Origin: Fluviibacter phosphoraccumulans
GTDB lineage: Bacteria; Pseudomonadota; Gammaproteobacteria; Burkholderiales; Rhodocyclaceae
Assembly (NCBI RefSeq): GCF_016110345.1
Contig: NZ_AP019011.1
Coordinates: 1,984,001 to 2,048,000, forward strand
Length of the DNA stretch: 64,000 bases
Direction of reading: 5' to 3'
A program made the translations under genes and the position numbers. Positions 1-9,306 of this stretch are shown here, piece after piece. Positions within the stretch are counted from its first letter, which is position 1. The number at the start of each line of letters is the position of its first letter. The notes under the pieces are model-generated. The model searched no databases and was not told where the DNA came from. It saw only the letters and a list, made by a program, of their open reading frames with translations.

Positions 1-763
1 ACGCTGTCAATGAAATCTGCCGCAGTGCTGCGACCGTTTTTGCAACCAGCGGTAACTGATTCGATTCATTACGCTGACCGTGCAGCCAGACGGGCGACAT
101 ATCGGGGGCATCTGTCTCCAGCACAATGGCCGTTAATGGCAGCTGCGCGGCCAGCGCTCTGATGCGCGTCGACCCTTCGTAGGTACAACCCCCACCGAAG
201 CCCAACAAGAACCCCATATCGATCAGTTGCTGCGCCTGGACAGCGCTGCCATTGAACGCATGCGCAATCCCCCCGGGAATTTTTTGGCTGCTTCTTTGCA
301 CGCGTTTCAGCGTTTGAATGACGGCTTCAACCGCGTGCCGAACATGCAACAACACGGGGAGTTGGTAAGTCGCTGCCAGATGCAGTTGCGCTTCAAAGAC
401 GCGCTGCTGTTTCGCAAAATCAGGCGCGCCCGTGTATGCATCCAGTCCAATCTCGCCGATCGCAAACGGACGATGCGCACGCAACTGTGCCTCCAATCGT
501 TGCAGATCATCTGGCTGAATCTGATCGATGTATAGCGGATGAATACCATAGGCAGGCAACAGCGTAGGCCAGTCGTTACGGCTGTGCGATGCCTTCGCGA
601 GCGCTTGTATTTGTGAAACGCCAGATACCGAGACAGATGGATTCAAACAGTGGGTAACGCCCGCAAGTTTTGCCCGTACGAGTGCGGCATCACGATCTTG
701 ATCAAACTCGGCCGCATCCCAATGCACATGGGTATCAATCCAGGTCAGCATGGCCTCTGACAT
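1..763 (-). CDS. TatD family metal-dependent hydrolase (3' end cut by window edge)
   Basis: The reverse strand stays open from an ATG at 763 to base 1, giving about 254 residues of a family usually near 260, so only the last residues are missing. The N-terminus carries the metal-binding THVH motif (residues 11-14). Later come GEIGLD and a C-terminal LETDAPDMSP, all hallmarks of TatD-type TIM-barrel deoxyribonuclease/hydrolase proteins. The first ATG is preceded by GAGG four bases upstream; a second in-frame ATG lies at 751. It starts 11 bases after the dadA stop and is probably the last gene of the yicC-gmk-rpoZ-spoT-dadA run. Family members are cytosolic metal-dependent nucleases or D-aminoacyl-tRNA deacylases; which activity applies here cannot be told from the sequence. 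Confidence 0.85.
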   Translation of the reverse strand, partial: MSEAMLTWIDTHVHWDAAEFDQDRDAALVRAKLAGVTHCLNPSVSVSGVSQIQALAKASHSRNDWPTLLPAYGIHPLYIDQIQPDDLQRLEAQLRAHRPFAIGEIGLDAYTGAPDFAKQQRVFEAQLHLAATYQLPVLLHVRHAVEAVIQTLKRVQRSSQKIPGGIAHAFNGSAVQAQQLIDMGFLLGFGGGCTYEGSTRIRALAAQLPLTAIVLETDAPDMSPVWLHGQRNESNQLPLVAKTVAALRQISLTA

Positions 764-774
764 GCCGCCTCAAT

Positions 775-2025
775 TCAATACCGATACAGAAACGGAAAAT
801 CAGTTTCCGGACGGCGACCCGACATCATGTCGGCCAGCGCTTTGCCGGAACCGCAGGCCATGGTCCAGCCCAAGGTGCCGTGCCCCGTATTGAGATAAAG
901 ATTAGACGGCTTTGCCCTGCCGATAATCGGCACGTTGGAGGGCGTAGCGGGCCTTAACCCCGTCCAATATTCCGGCTCACCCACTGTGCGCAGGTGCGGA
1001 AAAAGCTGATGCGTGCGCTCGGTAATGGCGGCGCAGCGTACGGGATTCAACCCCATGCCGTAGCCATTCATTTCAGCGGTGCCGGCGACGCGCAGCCGAT
1101 TGCCCAAGCGCGAGAATACGATCTTGCGGCCATCGTCCGTCAGACTCACCGTCGGTGCGAAATTCTCGCCATCCGCCAGTGTAAAGGTTGCGGAATAACC
1201 CTTCGCAGGATAGATCGGCAAGCCTAGCCCCAGCGGTGACAGCAGTGCGTTGCTGAAGCTGCCACAGGCCACCACATAGGCATCCGCCTGCAGACGCTGA
1301 CCGTTATACAGTTCCACGGATTCAATGGTGGCGGCGCTCCCGCGCAATCGAAGCACTGGTGTGCCGATTTGAAAATGCACCCCACGCGCTTTTGCCAGTT
1401 CGGCTAAATGACGCGTAAATTTATGGGCATCGCCTGATTCGTCGGACGGTGTGAAATGTCCGCCGACAATGGTGGCGCGCGCATCACTTAATGCCGGTTC
1501 AATCCGTATGCACGCTGCTGCATCAACCGGATGACGGTCTAAGCCAAAGTCCCGCATCAGATCAGCTGCCATCGCAGCGGCTTTATATTCCTGCGCATCT
1601 GTATAAAAGTGCAGGATACCGCGAGTCTGTTGATCGTACGCAATGCCGGTTTCCACACGCAATTGCTGCAAGCAAGCGCGACTATCAATGGCCAGGTTCA
1701 CAATGGCGCGTATGTTCGCTTTGGTGCGTGAAGCCTTGCACTCGCTTAAGAAGCGCAGCCCCCAGCGAAACAACTCCGGGTCCAGGCGCCAGCGAAACAA
1801 CAGCGGGGCATCTTCTTTGCCAAGCCAACGCAGAATCTTTCCGATGGCTTGTGGATTCGCCCACGGCTCCGCATGCGATACCGAGATCTGGCCACCATTG
1901 GCAAAACTGGTTTCCTGCCCCACACCCGGCTGCCGATCAATGACCGTGACGTCATGTCCAGCGGCGGCGAGGTACCAGGCGGTGGTGGTACCTACAACAC
2001 CCGCACCAATGACGATTACCTTCAT
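775..2025 (-). CDS. dadA: D-amino acid dehydrogenase small subunit (FAD-dependent)
   Basis: A 416-residue flavoprotein that starts with a Rossmann ADP-binding motif (VIGAGVVGTTTAWYLA, residues 4-19), followed by the DAO fold. The C-terminus has the family's GLRPATPSNVPIIGRA and LNTGHGTLGWTMA motifs. DadA oxidatively deaminates D-amino acids, typically D-alanine, to 2-oxo acids and passes electrons to the respiratory chain at the inner membrane. Length matches the family (about 415-435). The ATG overlaps the stop of spoT by four bases (ATGA), so translation is probably coupled. No alanine racemase (dadX) or Lrp-type regulator is adjacent, unlike the classic dad operon. Other glycine/D-amino-acid oxidases of the DAO family are the alternative. 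Confidence 0.85.
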   Translation of the reverse strand: MKVIVIGAGVVGTTTAWYLAAAGHDVTVIDRQPGVGQETSFANGGQISVSHAEPWANPQAIGKILRWLGKEDAPLLFRWRLDPELFRWGLRFLSECKASRTKANIRAIVNLAIDSRACLQQLRVETGIAYDQQTRGILHFYTDAQEYKAAAMAADLMRDFGLDRHPVDAAACIRIEPALSDARATIVGGHFTPSDESGDAHKFTRHLAELAKARGVHFQIGTPVLRLRGSAATIESVELYNGQRLQADAYVVACGSFSNALLSPLGLGLPIYPAKGYSATFTLADGENFAPTVSLTDDGRKIVFSRLGNRLRVAGTAEMNGYGMGLNPVRCAAITERTHQLFPHLRTVGEPEYWTGLRPATPSNVPIIGRAKPSNLYLNTGHGTLGWTMACGSGKALADMMSGRRPETDFPFLYRY

Positions 2026-4223
2026 GTGCTGCGCTCTTCGCTGTCACGGATCCGTGAAATTCTCGACACTTCCGGCAGGTGTCGTATGCCACGCATGACA
2101 CGGGCCAGGTGTTTCCGATCCCGCACCTGCAGTGTGAAATAGAGCGTGGTGTACATGCCGCCGGCGTCATCCATGCTGATATGCATGATGTTGGAATCGG
2201 CCTCGGCAATGGCACTGGAGATCCTGGCCAGCACACCGCGTTGATTACGAATTTCGACCCGAATGCGCACATCGAATTGGCTATGAACCTCGGGGGCCCA
2301 TTCCACATCCACCCATTTCTGTGCATCCTGGCCCAAATGCCGACGAATACGCAGACAGTCATGCGTATGCACCACCAGACCGCGCGTGGCATCCAGGGAA
2401 CCGACAATCGGGTCGCCCGGGATTGGCTGGCAACAGGTAGAGAGGTGAACAGCGACCCCATCCGATCCATTGATCAACACGGGCGCGGTGCCGCTGGCTG
2501 GCAAGGCTTTCGCTGGGTCTAACCCCAAGAGCTCCACCACCACATCACCGGCAGGCCGCTGCCCGGTACCAATTTCACTCAGAATGTGGCCTTCAGCCTG
2601 CGCGCCCGAGCGGTCCAGCACACGTCCCCAGCCAGCCACCGGCACATCCTGCAGGCGCTGTCCATAACGCGCCAGCTCACTGGATAGCATGCGCTTACCC
2701 AGGGCTGCCGATGAGTCGTGATGCGCCGAACGAAGGAAGTGGCGAATCTTGCTGCGTGTGCGGCCCGACTTCACAAATTTCAGCCAGGCCGGATTGGGAT
2801 TCGGAATGACCGCCGTCACAATCTCAATCTGGTCGCCATTCTGTAGCTCGGTGCGCAACGGGGCAAATTCACGATTGATGCGGGCGGCGACACAACGGTT
2901 ACCGATATCGGTATGCACGGCGTAGGCAAAATCAACCGCCGTCGCACCACGGGGCAAGGTCAAAATCTTGCCATTCGGCGTAAAGACAAAGACCTCATCC
3001 GGGAACAAATCCACCTTGGCGTGTTCGTAAAATTCAGACGAATCACCGCTCATCGACTGCATTTCAACCAGCGACTCTAACCACTTAGTGGTTTTGTCGT
3101 GCAGATCGTCTGAGAATTTGCCAGATTCCTTGTATAACCAGTGTGACGCCACGCCCTCTTGCGCCAGGCGGTGCATATCCCGCGTGCGAATCTGTATTTC
3201 AATCGGCGTACCGTACGGGCCAATCAGCGTTGTATGCAACGACTGATAACCATTGACCTTAGGAATCGCCAGATAATCTTTGAACTTGCCGGGCAAAGGC
3301 TTATAAAGCGCATGCAACGCGCCTAGTGCCCGATAACAGCTCATTTCGTCTTCAACCACCACGCGAAACCCGTAGAGATCGAGCACCTGCGAAAATGACA
3401 GGTGTTTTTCAATCATTTTCCGATAAATCGAGTACAGCGTTTTCTGTCGGCCAAACACTTCGGCTTTCACGCCCGCCTGCGCTAATTTATCCGCAAGGCT
3501 GCTCAGAATCCGCTGCACCATCTCTTTGCGGTTGCCGCGTACAGACTTCACCGCACGTTCCAGGACTTCGTAACGATTCGGGTAGATATTCTGGAACGCC
3601 AGATCCTGTAACTCGCGGAACAGGGTATTCAGACCAAGTCGATTGGCAATCGGCGCGTAAATTTCCAGCGTTTCCCGTGCGATACGGCGACGCTTATCCG
3701 GCCGCATGGAGCCGAGCGTCTGCATGTTGTGCAGGCGGTCTGTGAGCTTGATCAGAATGACACGGATATCCCGTGCCATCGCCAGCAACATCTTGCGGAA
3801 GTTTTCTGCCTGCGCCTCATGCTGGCTGGCAAATTCCAAACGATCTAGTTTGGAAAGACCTTCAACCAGTTCGGCAACCGGTTTACCAAAACGCTGCGCC
3901 AACTCTTCTTTGGTAACACCCGTGTCTTCAATCGTGTCATGGAGCAGCGCTGCCATGATAGCAACGGCATCCATCTTCCAATCAGCCAGCGCACCGGCAA
4001 CCGCCAGTGGATGGGTGATGTAGGCTTCGCCAGAAATCCGCGCCTGCCCCCGATGGCAGCGTTCGCTAAAAACAAATGCTTCTTCGACCCGCGCCAGATC
4101 TGCCGGAGACAAATAATCCAGACTATCAATAAAAACCCGATAAGCCGGGTCATCTGACCCTAAGGCCGACGGTAAATCAGGCGGAATCTCGGGATTAACC
4201 GGGGCACGGGCTTCCGTGTTCAT
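2022..4223 (-). CDS. spoT: Bifunctional (p)ppGpp synthetase/hydrolase, RelA/SpoT family
   Basis: At 733 residues this is a full-length long RSH protein. The N-terminal HD hydrolase domain is intact (H71, HD at 95-96, ED at 99-100). The synthetase domain follows (YGFRVVV to GYQSLHT), then a TGS domain (about 400-460, VFVFTPNG) and a C-terminal ACT domain (about 660-730). In the synthetase the charge-determining motif reads KFKD. This is the basic RxKD type of bifunctional enzymes with Lys replacing Arg, and not the acidic ExDD of RelA. An intact HD centre also argues for a SpoT-like enzyme that both makes and degrades (p)ppGpp. The gene lies 34 bases downstream of rpoZ, the classic arrangement, and overlaps dadA by four bases. 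Confidence 0.93.
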   Translation of the reverse strand: MNTEARAPVNPEIPPDLPSALGSDDPAYRVFIDSLDYLSPADLARVEEAFVFSERCHRGQARISGEAYITHPLAVAGALADWKMDAVAIMAALLHDTIEDTGVTKEELAQRFGKPVAELVEGLSKLDRLEFASQHEAQAENFRKMLLAMARDIRVILIKLTDRLHNMQTLGSMRPDKRRRIARETLEIYAPIANRLGLNTLFRELQDLAFQNIYPNRYEVLERAVKSVRGNRKEMVQRILSSLADKLAQAGVKAEVFGRQKTLYSIYRKMIEKHLSFSQVLDLYGFRVVVEDEMSCYRALGALHALYKPLPGKFKDYLAIPKVNGYQSLHTTLIGPYGTPIEIQIRTRDMHRLAQEGVASHWLYKESGKFSDDLHDKTTKWLESLVEMQSMSGDSSEFYEHAKVDLFPDEVFVFTPNGKILTLPRGATAVDFAYAVHTDIGNRCVAARINREFAPLRTELQNGDQIEIVTAVIPNPNPAWLKFVKSGRTRSKIRHFLRSAHHDSSAALGKRMLSSELARYGQRLQDVPVAGWGRVLDRSGAQAEGHILSEIGTGQRPAGDVVVELLGLDPAKALPASGTAPVLINGSDGVAVHLSTCCQPIPGDPIVGSLDATRGLVVHTHDCLRIRRHLGQDAQKWVDVEWAPEVHSQFDVRIRVEIRNQRGVLARISSAIAEADSNIMHISMDDAGGMYTTLYFTLQVRDRKHLARVMRGIRHLPEVSRISRIRDSEERST

Positions 4224-4257
4224 CGTGTGCCCTCAAATTTCCGCCTAGACCATCATC

Positions 4258-4464
4258 TCAAGCCTGAGCGCGACTGAGAATCTCAGCACCGACAAAGCCT
4301 TCACCGATTTCGCGCAGGGCGATGACCGTTGGCTTATCCAGCTCAGCTTCAACGTGCGGTGTTGCGCCGTTAGCCAGCTGACGGGCGCGATAGGTCGCAG
4401 CCAGTGTCATCTCGAAGCGATTAGGGATGCGATTCAGGCAATCTTCAACTGTAATACGTGCCAT
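4258..4464 (-). CDS. rpoZ: RNA polymerase omega subunit
   Basis: A 68-residue protein opening with MARITVEDCLNRIPNRFEMT, the conserved omega N-terminus, which contacts the beta-prime subunit. Omega helps assemble RNA polymerase and in proteobacteria forms one ppGpp-binding site. The conserved helix ALREIGEGFVG is present. It sits 17 bases after gmk and 34 before spoT; the gmk-rpoZ-spoT order is widely conserved, and here the ppGpp enzyme and a ppGpp-contact subunit are neighbours. Length is slightly short compared with enterobacterial omega (91) but usual for betaproteobacteria. Confidence 0.95.
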   Translation of the reverse strand: MARITVEDCLNRIPNRFEMTLAATYRARQLANGATPHVEAELDKPTVIALREIGEGFVGAEILSRAQA

Positions 4465-4481
4465 GGTGTTTTCCGTTCAAT

Positions 4482-5120
4482 TTAGCAAGTGAGGTACGAA
4501 GCAACCAGCGCTGCACAGCGTTGCGACTGATTCACCAGCCTGACGCGTGCCGCCGCAAAAACGGCGAGCAATTCTGCGAGTGCTTCATCCAGATTTTCGT
4601 TAATTATAACGTAGGGAAACTCGTTCAGATGCTGCAATTCCTCACGGGCATTGGCGACCCGGCGTGCAATCACCTCGGCCGAATCCTGGCCACGGCCCTG
4701 CAAACGGGTCTCCAGCACATCAAATGACGGCGGCAGAATAAATACCCCCACCGACTCTGGGTAGACCTTACGTACCTGCTGTGCGCCCTGCCAGTCGATT
4801 TCCAGGATCACATCTCGATCGGCTGCCAGCAGGGTTTCGATACCCTGGCGGCTGGTGCCATAAAAGTTGCCATGCACCTCGGCTGATTCCAGAAAGTCCC
4901 CCGCCGCCTGCATCTGACGAAACGTCTCTACCGACACAAAGTGATAATGCACCCCGTTTTCTTCACCCGGACGGGGGGCACGCGTGGTGGTCGAAATAGA
5001 TAGTGCCAAGCGCGGATTCTGCGCCAACGCCAACCGGGTCAGCGTCGTCTTGCCGGCGCCCGAGGGGGCCGCAATTACAAATAGGCTGCCGGGGCCGACG
5101 GTTTTGGGTTTCTGGGTCAT
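4482..5120 (-). CDS. gmk: Guanylate kinase
   Basis: A 212-residue P-loop kinase with the Walker A motif APSGAGKTTL near residue 18, followed by the GMP-binding segment STTTRAPRPGE and the DVILEIDWQGAQQV stretch typical of guanylate kinases. It phosphorylates GMP (dGMP) with ATP to GDP and so feeds GTP and (p)ppGpp synthesis in the cytosol. It lies 20 bases after yicC and 17 before rpoZ in a likely operon. Length matches the family (about 205-215), and nothing is unusual. Confidence 0.96.
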   Translation of the reverse strand: MTQKPKTVGPGSLFVIAAPSGAGKTTLTRLALAQNPRLALSISTTTRAPRPGEENGVHYHFVSVETFRQMQAAGDFLESAEVHGNFYGTSRQGIETLLAADRDVILEIDWQGAQQVRKVYPESVGVFILPPSFDVLETRLQGRGQDSAEVIARRVANAREELQHLNEFPYVIINENLDEALAELLAVFAAARVRLVNQSQRCAALVASYLTC

Positions 5121-5140
5121 CTCGTTCTCTACGATTCCTA

Positions 5141-6004
5141 TTACTCAATATTCTGCACCTGTTCGCGGATCTGTTCGATCAGGAGCTTTAATTCCATAGC
5201 GATGCCCGATACCTCAGCGCTCACTGACTTGGATCCCAGGGTATTGGCTTCACGATTCAGTTCCTGCATCAGAAAGTCCAGCCGTTTACCGGCCTGGCCG
5301 TTAGCCGACACCACGCGATCCACCTCGTCCAGATGCACTTTGAGGCGACCCAGCTCCTCGGCCACATCCGTGCGCACCGCATACAGGGTTAATTCCTGAC
5401 GAATGCGCTCATCATCAGCGCTGCCAATCACTTCAATCAGCTTGGCGTGGGCTTTGTCGGCAAAAGCCTGCTGTGCTGCCGGAATCAGCGGCTCAGCCTT
5501 GGCCACGAGCACCCGCATGGCGGCCGTACGCTCCTGAATCAACTCGGCCAGACGGCTTCCTTCGCGGGTTCGCGCTTCTTTAAGCCCCTGGATGGCTTCA
5601 GCGGCCATCGTCTGATATTGCGGCAGCAATGCAGGCCAATCCAGCGCCGCAGTCTGCACCACGCCCGGCCAGCGCAGCACATCCGCTGTGCTTAACCCAC
5701 GGCTCTCTGTGAATACCGATTGCACTTCATGCGCTAGTCGTTGTAGCGCCTGCAGACGATTGGCATCAAGCGTTTCGTTGGTTTCGGCAGTGTTGATCGA
5801 CCAACCTGCCCGACACTCCACCTTGCCGCGCGACAGCTGTTTGGCCAGCAACTCGCGCAGCGGCATCTCCAGCTCACGAAGTTCATCGGGAAAACGGAAA
5901 ACCAGATCCAGAAAGCGTGAATTGACGCTTTTAATCTCAAAGGTCAGTGTGCCGCCGGCGATAGGGCGGGTGATAGCGGCAAAGCCGGTCATGCTGGCAA
6001 TCAT
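5141..6004 (-). CDS. yicC: YicC family endoribonuclease-type protein
   Basis: The ATG at 6004 gives MIASMTGFA, the standard family N-terminus (E. coli begins MIRSMTAYA), and is preceded by AGGA eight bases away, so the longer upstream reading frame was not used. The 287-residue protein has the YicC N-domain (FEIKSVNSRFLDL) and the C-terminal DUF1732 region ending in KLLIEQIREQVQNIE. E. coli YicC is described as an RNase involved in small-RNA turnover; that activity is inferred here from family. It heads the minus-strand gmk-rpoZ-spoT run and is divergent from rph across a 65-base gap that must hold both promoters. Confidence 0.92.
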   Translation of the reverse strand: MIASMTGFAAITRPIAGGTLTFEIKSVNSRFLDLVFRFPDELRELEMPLRELLAKQLSRGKVECRAGWSINTAETNETLDANRLQALQRLAHEVQSVFTESRGLSTADVLRWPGVVQTAALDWPALLPQYQTMAAEAIQGLKEARTREGSRLAELIQERTAAMRVLVAKAEPLIPAAQQAFADKAHAKLIEVIGSADDERIRQELTLYAVRTDVAEELGRLKVHLDEVDRVVSANGQAGKRLDFLMQELNREANTLGSKSVSAEVSGIAMELKLLIEQIREQVQNIE

Positions 6005-6069
6005 GCGGACATCCTGAATTCTGTTGGAAGATCGTACAATGCCGACGAGTTTAAACGATAGGAACCGCC

Positions 6070-6786
6070 ATGCGCCCGAGCCAACGACAATCTGATGAAT
6101 TACGCCCACTTTCCCTGACCCGCGGCTATACCGCTCATGCCGAAGGCTCGGTCTTGATTCAGGTAGGGCAGACCCGCGTGCTCTGCACCGCCAGCGTAGA
6201 AACCTCAGTGCCACCGTTCCTGCGTGGCAAGGGTCAGGGCTGGGTCACCGCTGAATACGGCATGCTGCCACGCGCCACCCATACGCGCTCTGCCCGCGAA
6301 GCCGCCAAAGGCAAACAAACCGGGCGCACCCAGGAAATTCAGCGCCTGATCGGCCGCAGCCTGCGTGCCGTCACGGATCTCGCGGCATTGGGCGAACGCC
6401 AGATCACACTGGATTGCGATGTCCTTCAGGCCGATGGTGGCACCCGCTGTGCCGCCATTACCGGCGCCTGGGTTGCCCTGCATGATGCCTGCGCCAAACT
6501 CGTTGCCGAAGGGGTGCTGCCTTCCAATCCGGTGCGCGAGCATGTCGCCGCTATTTCGGTGGGCATCGTTGACGGCAAGCCGGTGCTGGATCTGGATTAC
6601 GCCGAAGACTCCAATTGCGACACCGACATGAACGTCATCATGACGGGCAGTGGCGGCATCGTGGAGATTCAAGGTACAGCCGAAGGGACGCCGTTCAGCC
6701 GCGCCGAACTGACTGCGCTGGTGGATCTGGCCGACGCGGGCATACGCCAGCTGGTGGCAGCCCAAACTCAAGCCATCAAAGGCTAA
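6070..6786 (+). CDS. rph: Ribonuclease PH
   Basis: A 238-residue phosphorolytic 3'-5' exoribonuclease that trims the 3' ends of tRNA precursors. The N-terminus MRPSQRQSDELRPL, the GKGQGWVTAEYGMLPRAT segment, the basic substrate-binding patch around RTQEIQRLIGRSLR and the phosphate-site region LDLDYAEDSN are all canonical. Length equals the family norm (about 238), so it is not the frameshifted allele seen in E. coli K-12. A TAGGAA ribosome-binding site lies five bases before the ATG. It is followed after four bases by rdgB, a conserved pairing. Confidence 0.96.
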   Translation: MRPSQRQSDELRPLSLTRGYTAHAEGSVLIQVGQTRVLCTASVETSVPPFLRGKGQGWVTAEYGMLPRATHTRSAREAAKGKQTGRTQEIQRLIGRSLRAVTDLAALGERQITLDCDVLQADGGTRCAAITGAWVALHDACAKLVAEGVLPSNPVREHVAAISVGIVDGKPVLDLDYAEDSNCDTDMNVIMTGSGGIVEIQGTAEGTPFSRAELTALVDLADAGIRQLVAAQTQAIKG

Positions 6787-6790
6787 TGCG

Positions 6791-7378
6791 ATGAAACAGC
6801 TCGTGCTTGCTTCGAACAATGCCAAGAAGCTCAAAGAGCTGGGTGCCTTGCTCGAACCGCTCGGCATTCAACTTATCCCGCAAGGCGAGCTGGCTATTCC
6901 CGAAGCGGACGAGCCGTTCCCTACCTTTGTCGAAAACGCGTTAACCAAAGCCCGCCATGCCGCCCGCTTAAGCGGTCTGCCTGCGCTGGCGGATGACTCT
7001 GGCCTGTGTGTACGCGCGCTGGGTGGCGCACCCGGTGTTTTATCGGCTCGCTATGCCGGCGAGCCCCGTTCAGACGAACGCAACAATGCGCACCTGCTGC
7101 AAGCGCTGTCCCAGCATACTGATCGTGCGGCGCATTTTGTGAGCGTGCTGGTGCTCGTGCGTCATGCCGATGATCCGCAACCGATGATTGCCGAAGGCAA
7201 CTGGCATGGTGAAATCCTGGCAGAAGCCCGTGGCGAGGATGGTTTCGGCTATGACCCGCTGTTCTGGGTACCGGCTGCAGGCAAATCCGCGGCTGAAATG
7301 GCGCCCCAGGAAAAAAACGCCTGCTCGCATCGGGCCATTGCCATGCAGAAATTGCTCACACAGCTGGCTGATCTGTAA
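6791..7378 (+). CDS. rdgB: dITP/XTP pyrophosphatase (RdgB/HAM1 family)
   Basis: A 195-residue house-cleaning nucleotide pyrophosphatase that hydrolyses dITP, ITP and XTP to monophosphates, keeping deaminated purines out of nucleic acids. It begins VLASNNAKKLKEL (substrate loop) and carries ALADDSGLCVRALGGAPG, the metal-binding and catalytic region, then the FGYDPLFW motif and the C-terminal SHRAIAMQKL. Length and motifs fit the family closely. It lies between rph (four-base gap) and hemW (GTG start three bases downstream) in one plus-strand transcription unit. Confidence 0.95.
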   Translation: MKQLVLASNNAKKLKELGALLEPLGIQLIPQGELAIPEADEPFPTFVENALTKARHAARLSGLPALADDSGLCVRALGGAPGVLSARYAGEPRSDERNNAHLLQALSQHTDRAAHFVSVLVLVRHADDPQPMIAEGNWHGEILAEARGEDGFGYDPLFWVPAAGKSAAEMAPQEKNACSHRAIAMQKLLTQLADL

Positions 7379-7381
7379 GTC

Positions 7382-8596
7382 GTGCAAACCATCACGTTCG
7401 TGCCATCTCTTGGCTCACGTGCAGCGGCTGCCGGCGCACTGCAGCCGAACTTTACGCAGGCCGTGCCGCTCTCGCTCTATGTGCATATTCCCTGGTGTGC
7501 GCGCAAGTGCCCTTACTGTGATTTCAATTCGCACGCGGCCCCCGAGCAACTCCCGGAAAACGAACTGGTTGATGCCTTGCTGCAGGATCTCACGCTGGCA
7601 TTGCCGGGCATCTGGGGCAGACGCGTCGAAACCATCTTCTTTGGTGGTGGCACGCCGAGCCTGTTGTCTCCGGCCGCCATTGATAGGCTGATTACCGGCT
7701 TTCGCACACTGCTCCCGTTGTCACCGAACGCTGAAATCACGCTTGAAGCAAACCCCGGCACCGTTGATGCCGACCGCTTTGCCGGCTTCAGCGCGGCCGG
7801 CGTTAATCGCTTGTCACTCGGCATCCAGAGTTTAAACGATGCCAGCCTGCACGCGCTCGGCCGCATTCACGATCGCGCCCAGGCCATTGCTGCCATTGAA
7901 GCAGCAGCCAAACACTTTGACACCTTCAATCTCGATTTGATGGTGGGTCTGCCGCAGCAAGATACTGCCGCCGCATTGGCAGATATCAACCAGGCACTTG
8001 CCTTCAACCCACCCCACTTTTCCTGCTACCAGTTAACGCTGGAACCGCACACGCCCTTTGCTGCCGCACCGCCCGCTAATCTACCGGATGATGATGTCTG
8101 TGCAGAAATTCAGGACGAACTGGAAGCGCGTCTGGCCGCAGCTGGTTACACCCACTATGAAACCTCGGCGTTTGCGTTGCCGGGACATCAGTGCCGGCAC
8201 AATCTGAATTACTGGACCTTTGGGGATTATCTGGGCATCGGCCCCGGCGCGCACAGCAAGCTGACCAACCATGAAGGCGCCCGTCGCCAGATGCGGTACA
8301 AATCTCCCAAGGCCTATCTGATGGCCGCCACCACCGGCAACTTTATCCAAACCGATGAACCGATTCTGGCCACGGATCTGCCCGGCGAATTCATGATGAA
8401 TGCGCTGCGTCTTAATGAAGGTTTTGGGATTGAGCTTTTCGAGCGCTATACCGGCTTACCCTGGCTGATCGTCAGTCGGCAAGTCGATGCCGCCATTCAA
8501 GACGGTTTTCTCGAATGGGTTGAACCCAACCAGCATTTAAGGCCGACGCTACAAGGCCGCCGTTTTCTTAACGTGCTCTTGCAACGCTTTCTATAA
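7382..8596 (+). CDS. hemW: Radical SAM haem chaperone HemW
   Basis: A 404-residue radical SAM protein with the HemW-type cluster motif CARKCPYCDF near residue 39 (CxxxCxxC), followed by IFFGGGTPSLL and IQSLND, typical of the HemN/HemW branch. The chain lacks the N-terminal extension of true coproporphyrinogen dehydrogenase HemN (about 455 residues), and its SLYVHIPWC context is HemW-like; HemW proteins bind haem and deliver it to respiratory proteins. It uses a GTG start at 7382, three bases after the rdgB stop. It is often annotated as oxygen-independent coproporphyrinogen III oxidase. Confidence 0.9.
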   Translation: MQTITFVPSLGSRAAAAGALQPNFTQAVPLSLYVHIPWCARKCPYCDFNSHAAPEQLPENELVDALLQDLTLALPGIWGRRVETIFFGGGTPSLLSPAAIDRLITGFRTLLPLSPNAEITLEANPGTVDADRFAGFSAAGVNRLSLGIQSLNDASLHALGRIHDRAQAIAAIEAAAKHFDTFNLDLMVGLPQQDTAAALADINQALAFNPPHFSCYQLTLEPHTPFAAAPPANLPDDDVCAEIQDELEARLAAAGYTHYETSAFALPGHQCRHNLNYWTFGDYLGIGPGAHSKLTNHEGARRQMRYKSPKAYLMAATTGNFIQTDEPILATDLPGEFMMNALRLNEGFGIELFERYTGLPWLIVSRQVDAAIQDGFLEWVEPNQHLRPTLQGRRFLNVLLQRFL

Positions 8597-8598
8597 GA

Positions 8599-9306
8599 TC
8601 ACTTACGGCGGAATACCAGATCCCAGACGCCGTGGCCCAACTTGAGGCCACGAGCTTCAAATTTAGTCAGGGGTCGATAGGCCGGGCGCTCGGCGTAAGT
8701 GGCGGCCGTATTTTCTAGGAGCGGCTCGGCGCTCAGCACGTCCAGCATCTGCTCGGCGTAGTTTTCCCAATCGGTGGCGCAATGGATCGTACCGCCCGGC
8801 TTCAAACGCGAAACCAGCATACGTACAAACTCCGGCTGAATCAAACGCCGCTTATGGTGGCGCGCCTTATGCCAGGGATCCGGAAAAAACACGAGCACGC
8901 CGTCCAGCGAATCCGGTGCGATCATCTCGTTCACCACATCGACCGCATCATGGGACATCAGACGCAGATTGGTCAGGCTGTCCTGTTCAATTAGTTTCAA
9001 CAGATTACCCACGCCCGGCCGATGCACTTCAATGCCAAGGTAATCGTTCTGCGGATGGTTCTTGGCAATCTCAGCAGTGGCACCGCCCATGCCAAAGCCG
9101 ATCTCCAAGTAGCGCGGTGCCTGGCGGCCAAAAACCTGGTCCCAATCCGTGCACTCGGGCACATAGTCGATACCCCAGAGCGGCCAACCATTCTTGATGG
9201 CAGACGCCTGTCCTTCCGTAAGTCGGCCTTCACGGCGCACAAAACTACGAATACGGCGAAAATGCTCAGGCAGGTCACTCAGAACGGATGTGCTCTTTTC
9301 AGTCAT
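8599..9306 (-). CDS. trmB: tRNA (guanine-N7)-methyltransferase
   Basis: A 235-residue SAM-dependent methyltransferase that forms m7G46 in tRNA variable loops. Diagnostic stretches are LEIGFGMGGATAEIA (SAM loop), the YLGIEVHRPGVG segment, and FPDPWHKARHHKRRL, the TrmB catalytic signature. The start overlaps the end of the preceding minus-strand gene by four bases. It converges with hemW across two bases. Its position downstream of thiS-thiG is a familiar betaproteobacterial arrangement, although no functional link to thiamine synthesis is evident. Confidence 0.95.
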   Translation of the reverse strand: MTEKSTSVLSDLPEHFRRIRSFVRREGRLTEGQASAIKNGWPLWGIDYVPECTDWDQVFGRQAPRYLEIGFGMGGATAEIAKNHPQNDYLGIEVHRPGVGNLLKLIEQDSLTNLRLMSHDAVDVVNEMIAPDSLDGVLVFFPDPWHKARHHKRRLIQPEFVRMLVSRLKPGGTIHCATDWENYAEQMLDVLSAEPLLENTAATYAERPAYRPLTKFEARGLKLGHGVWDLVFRRK

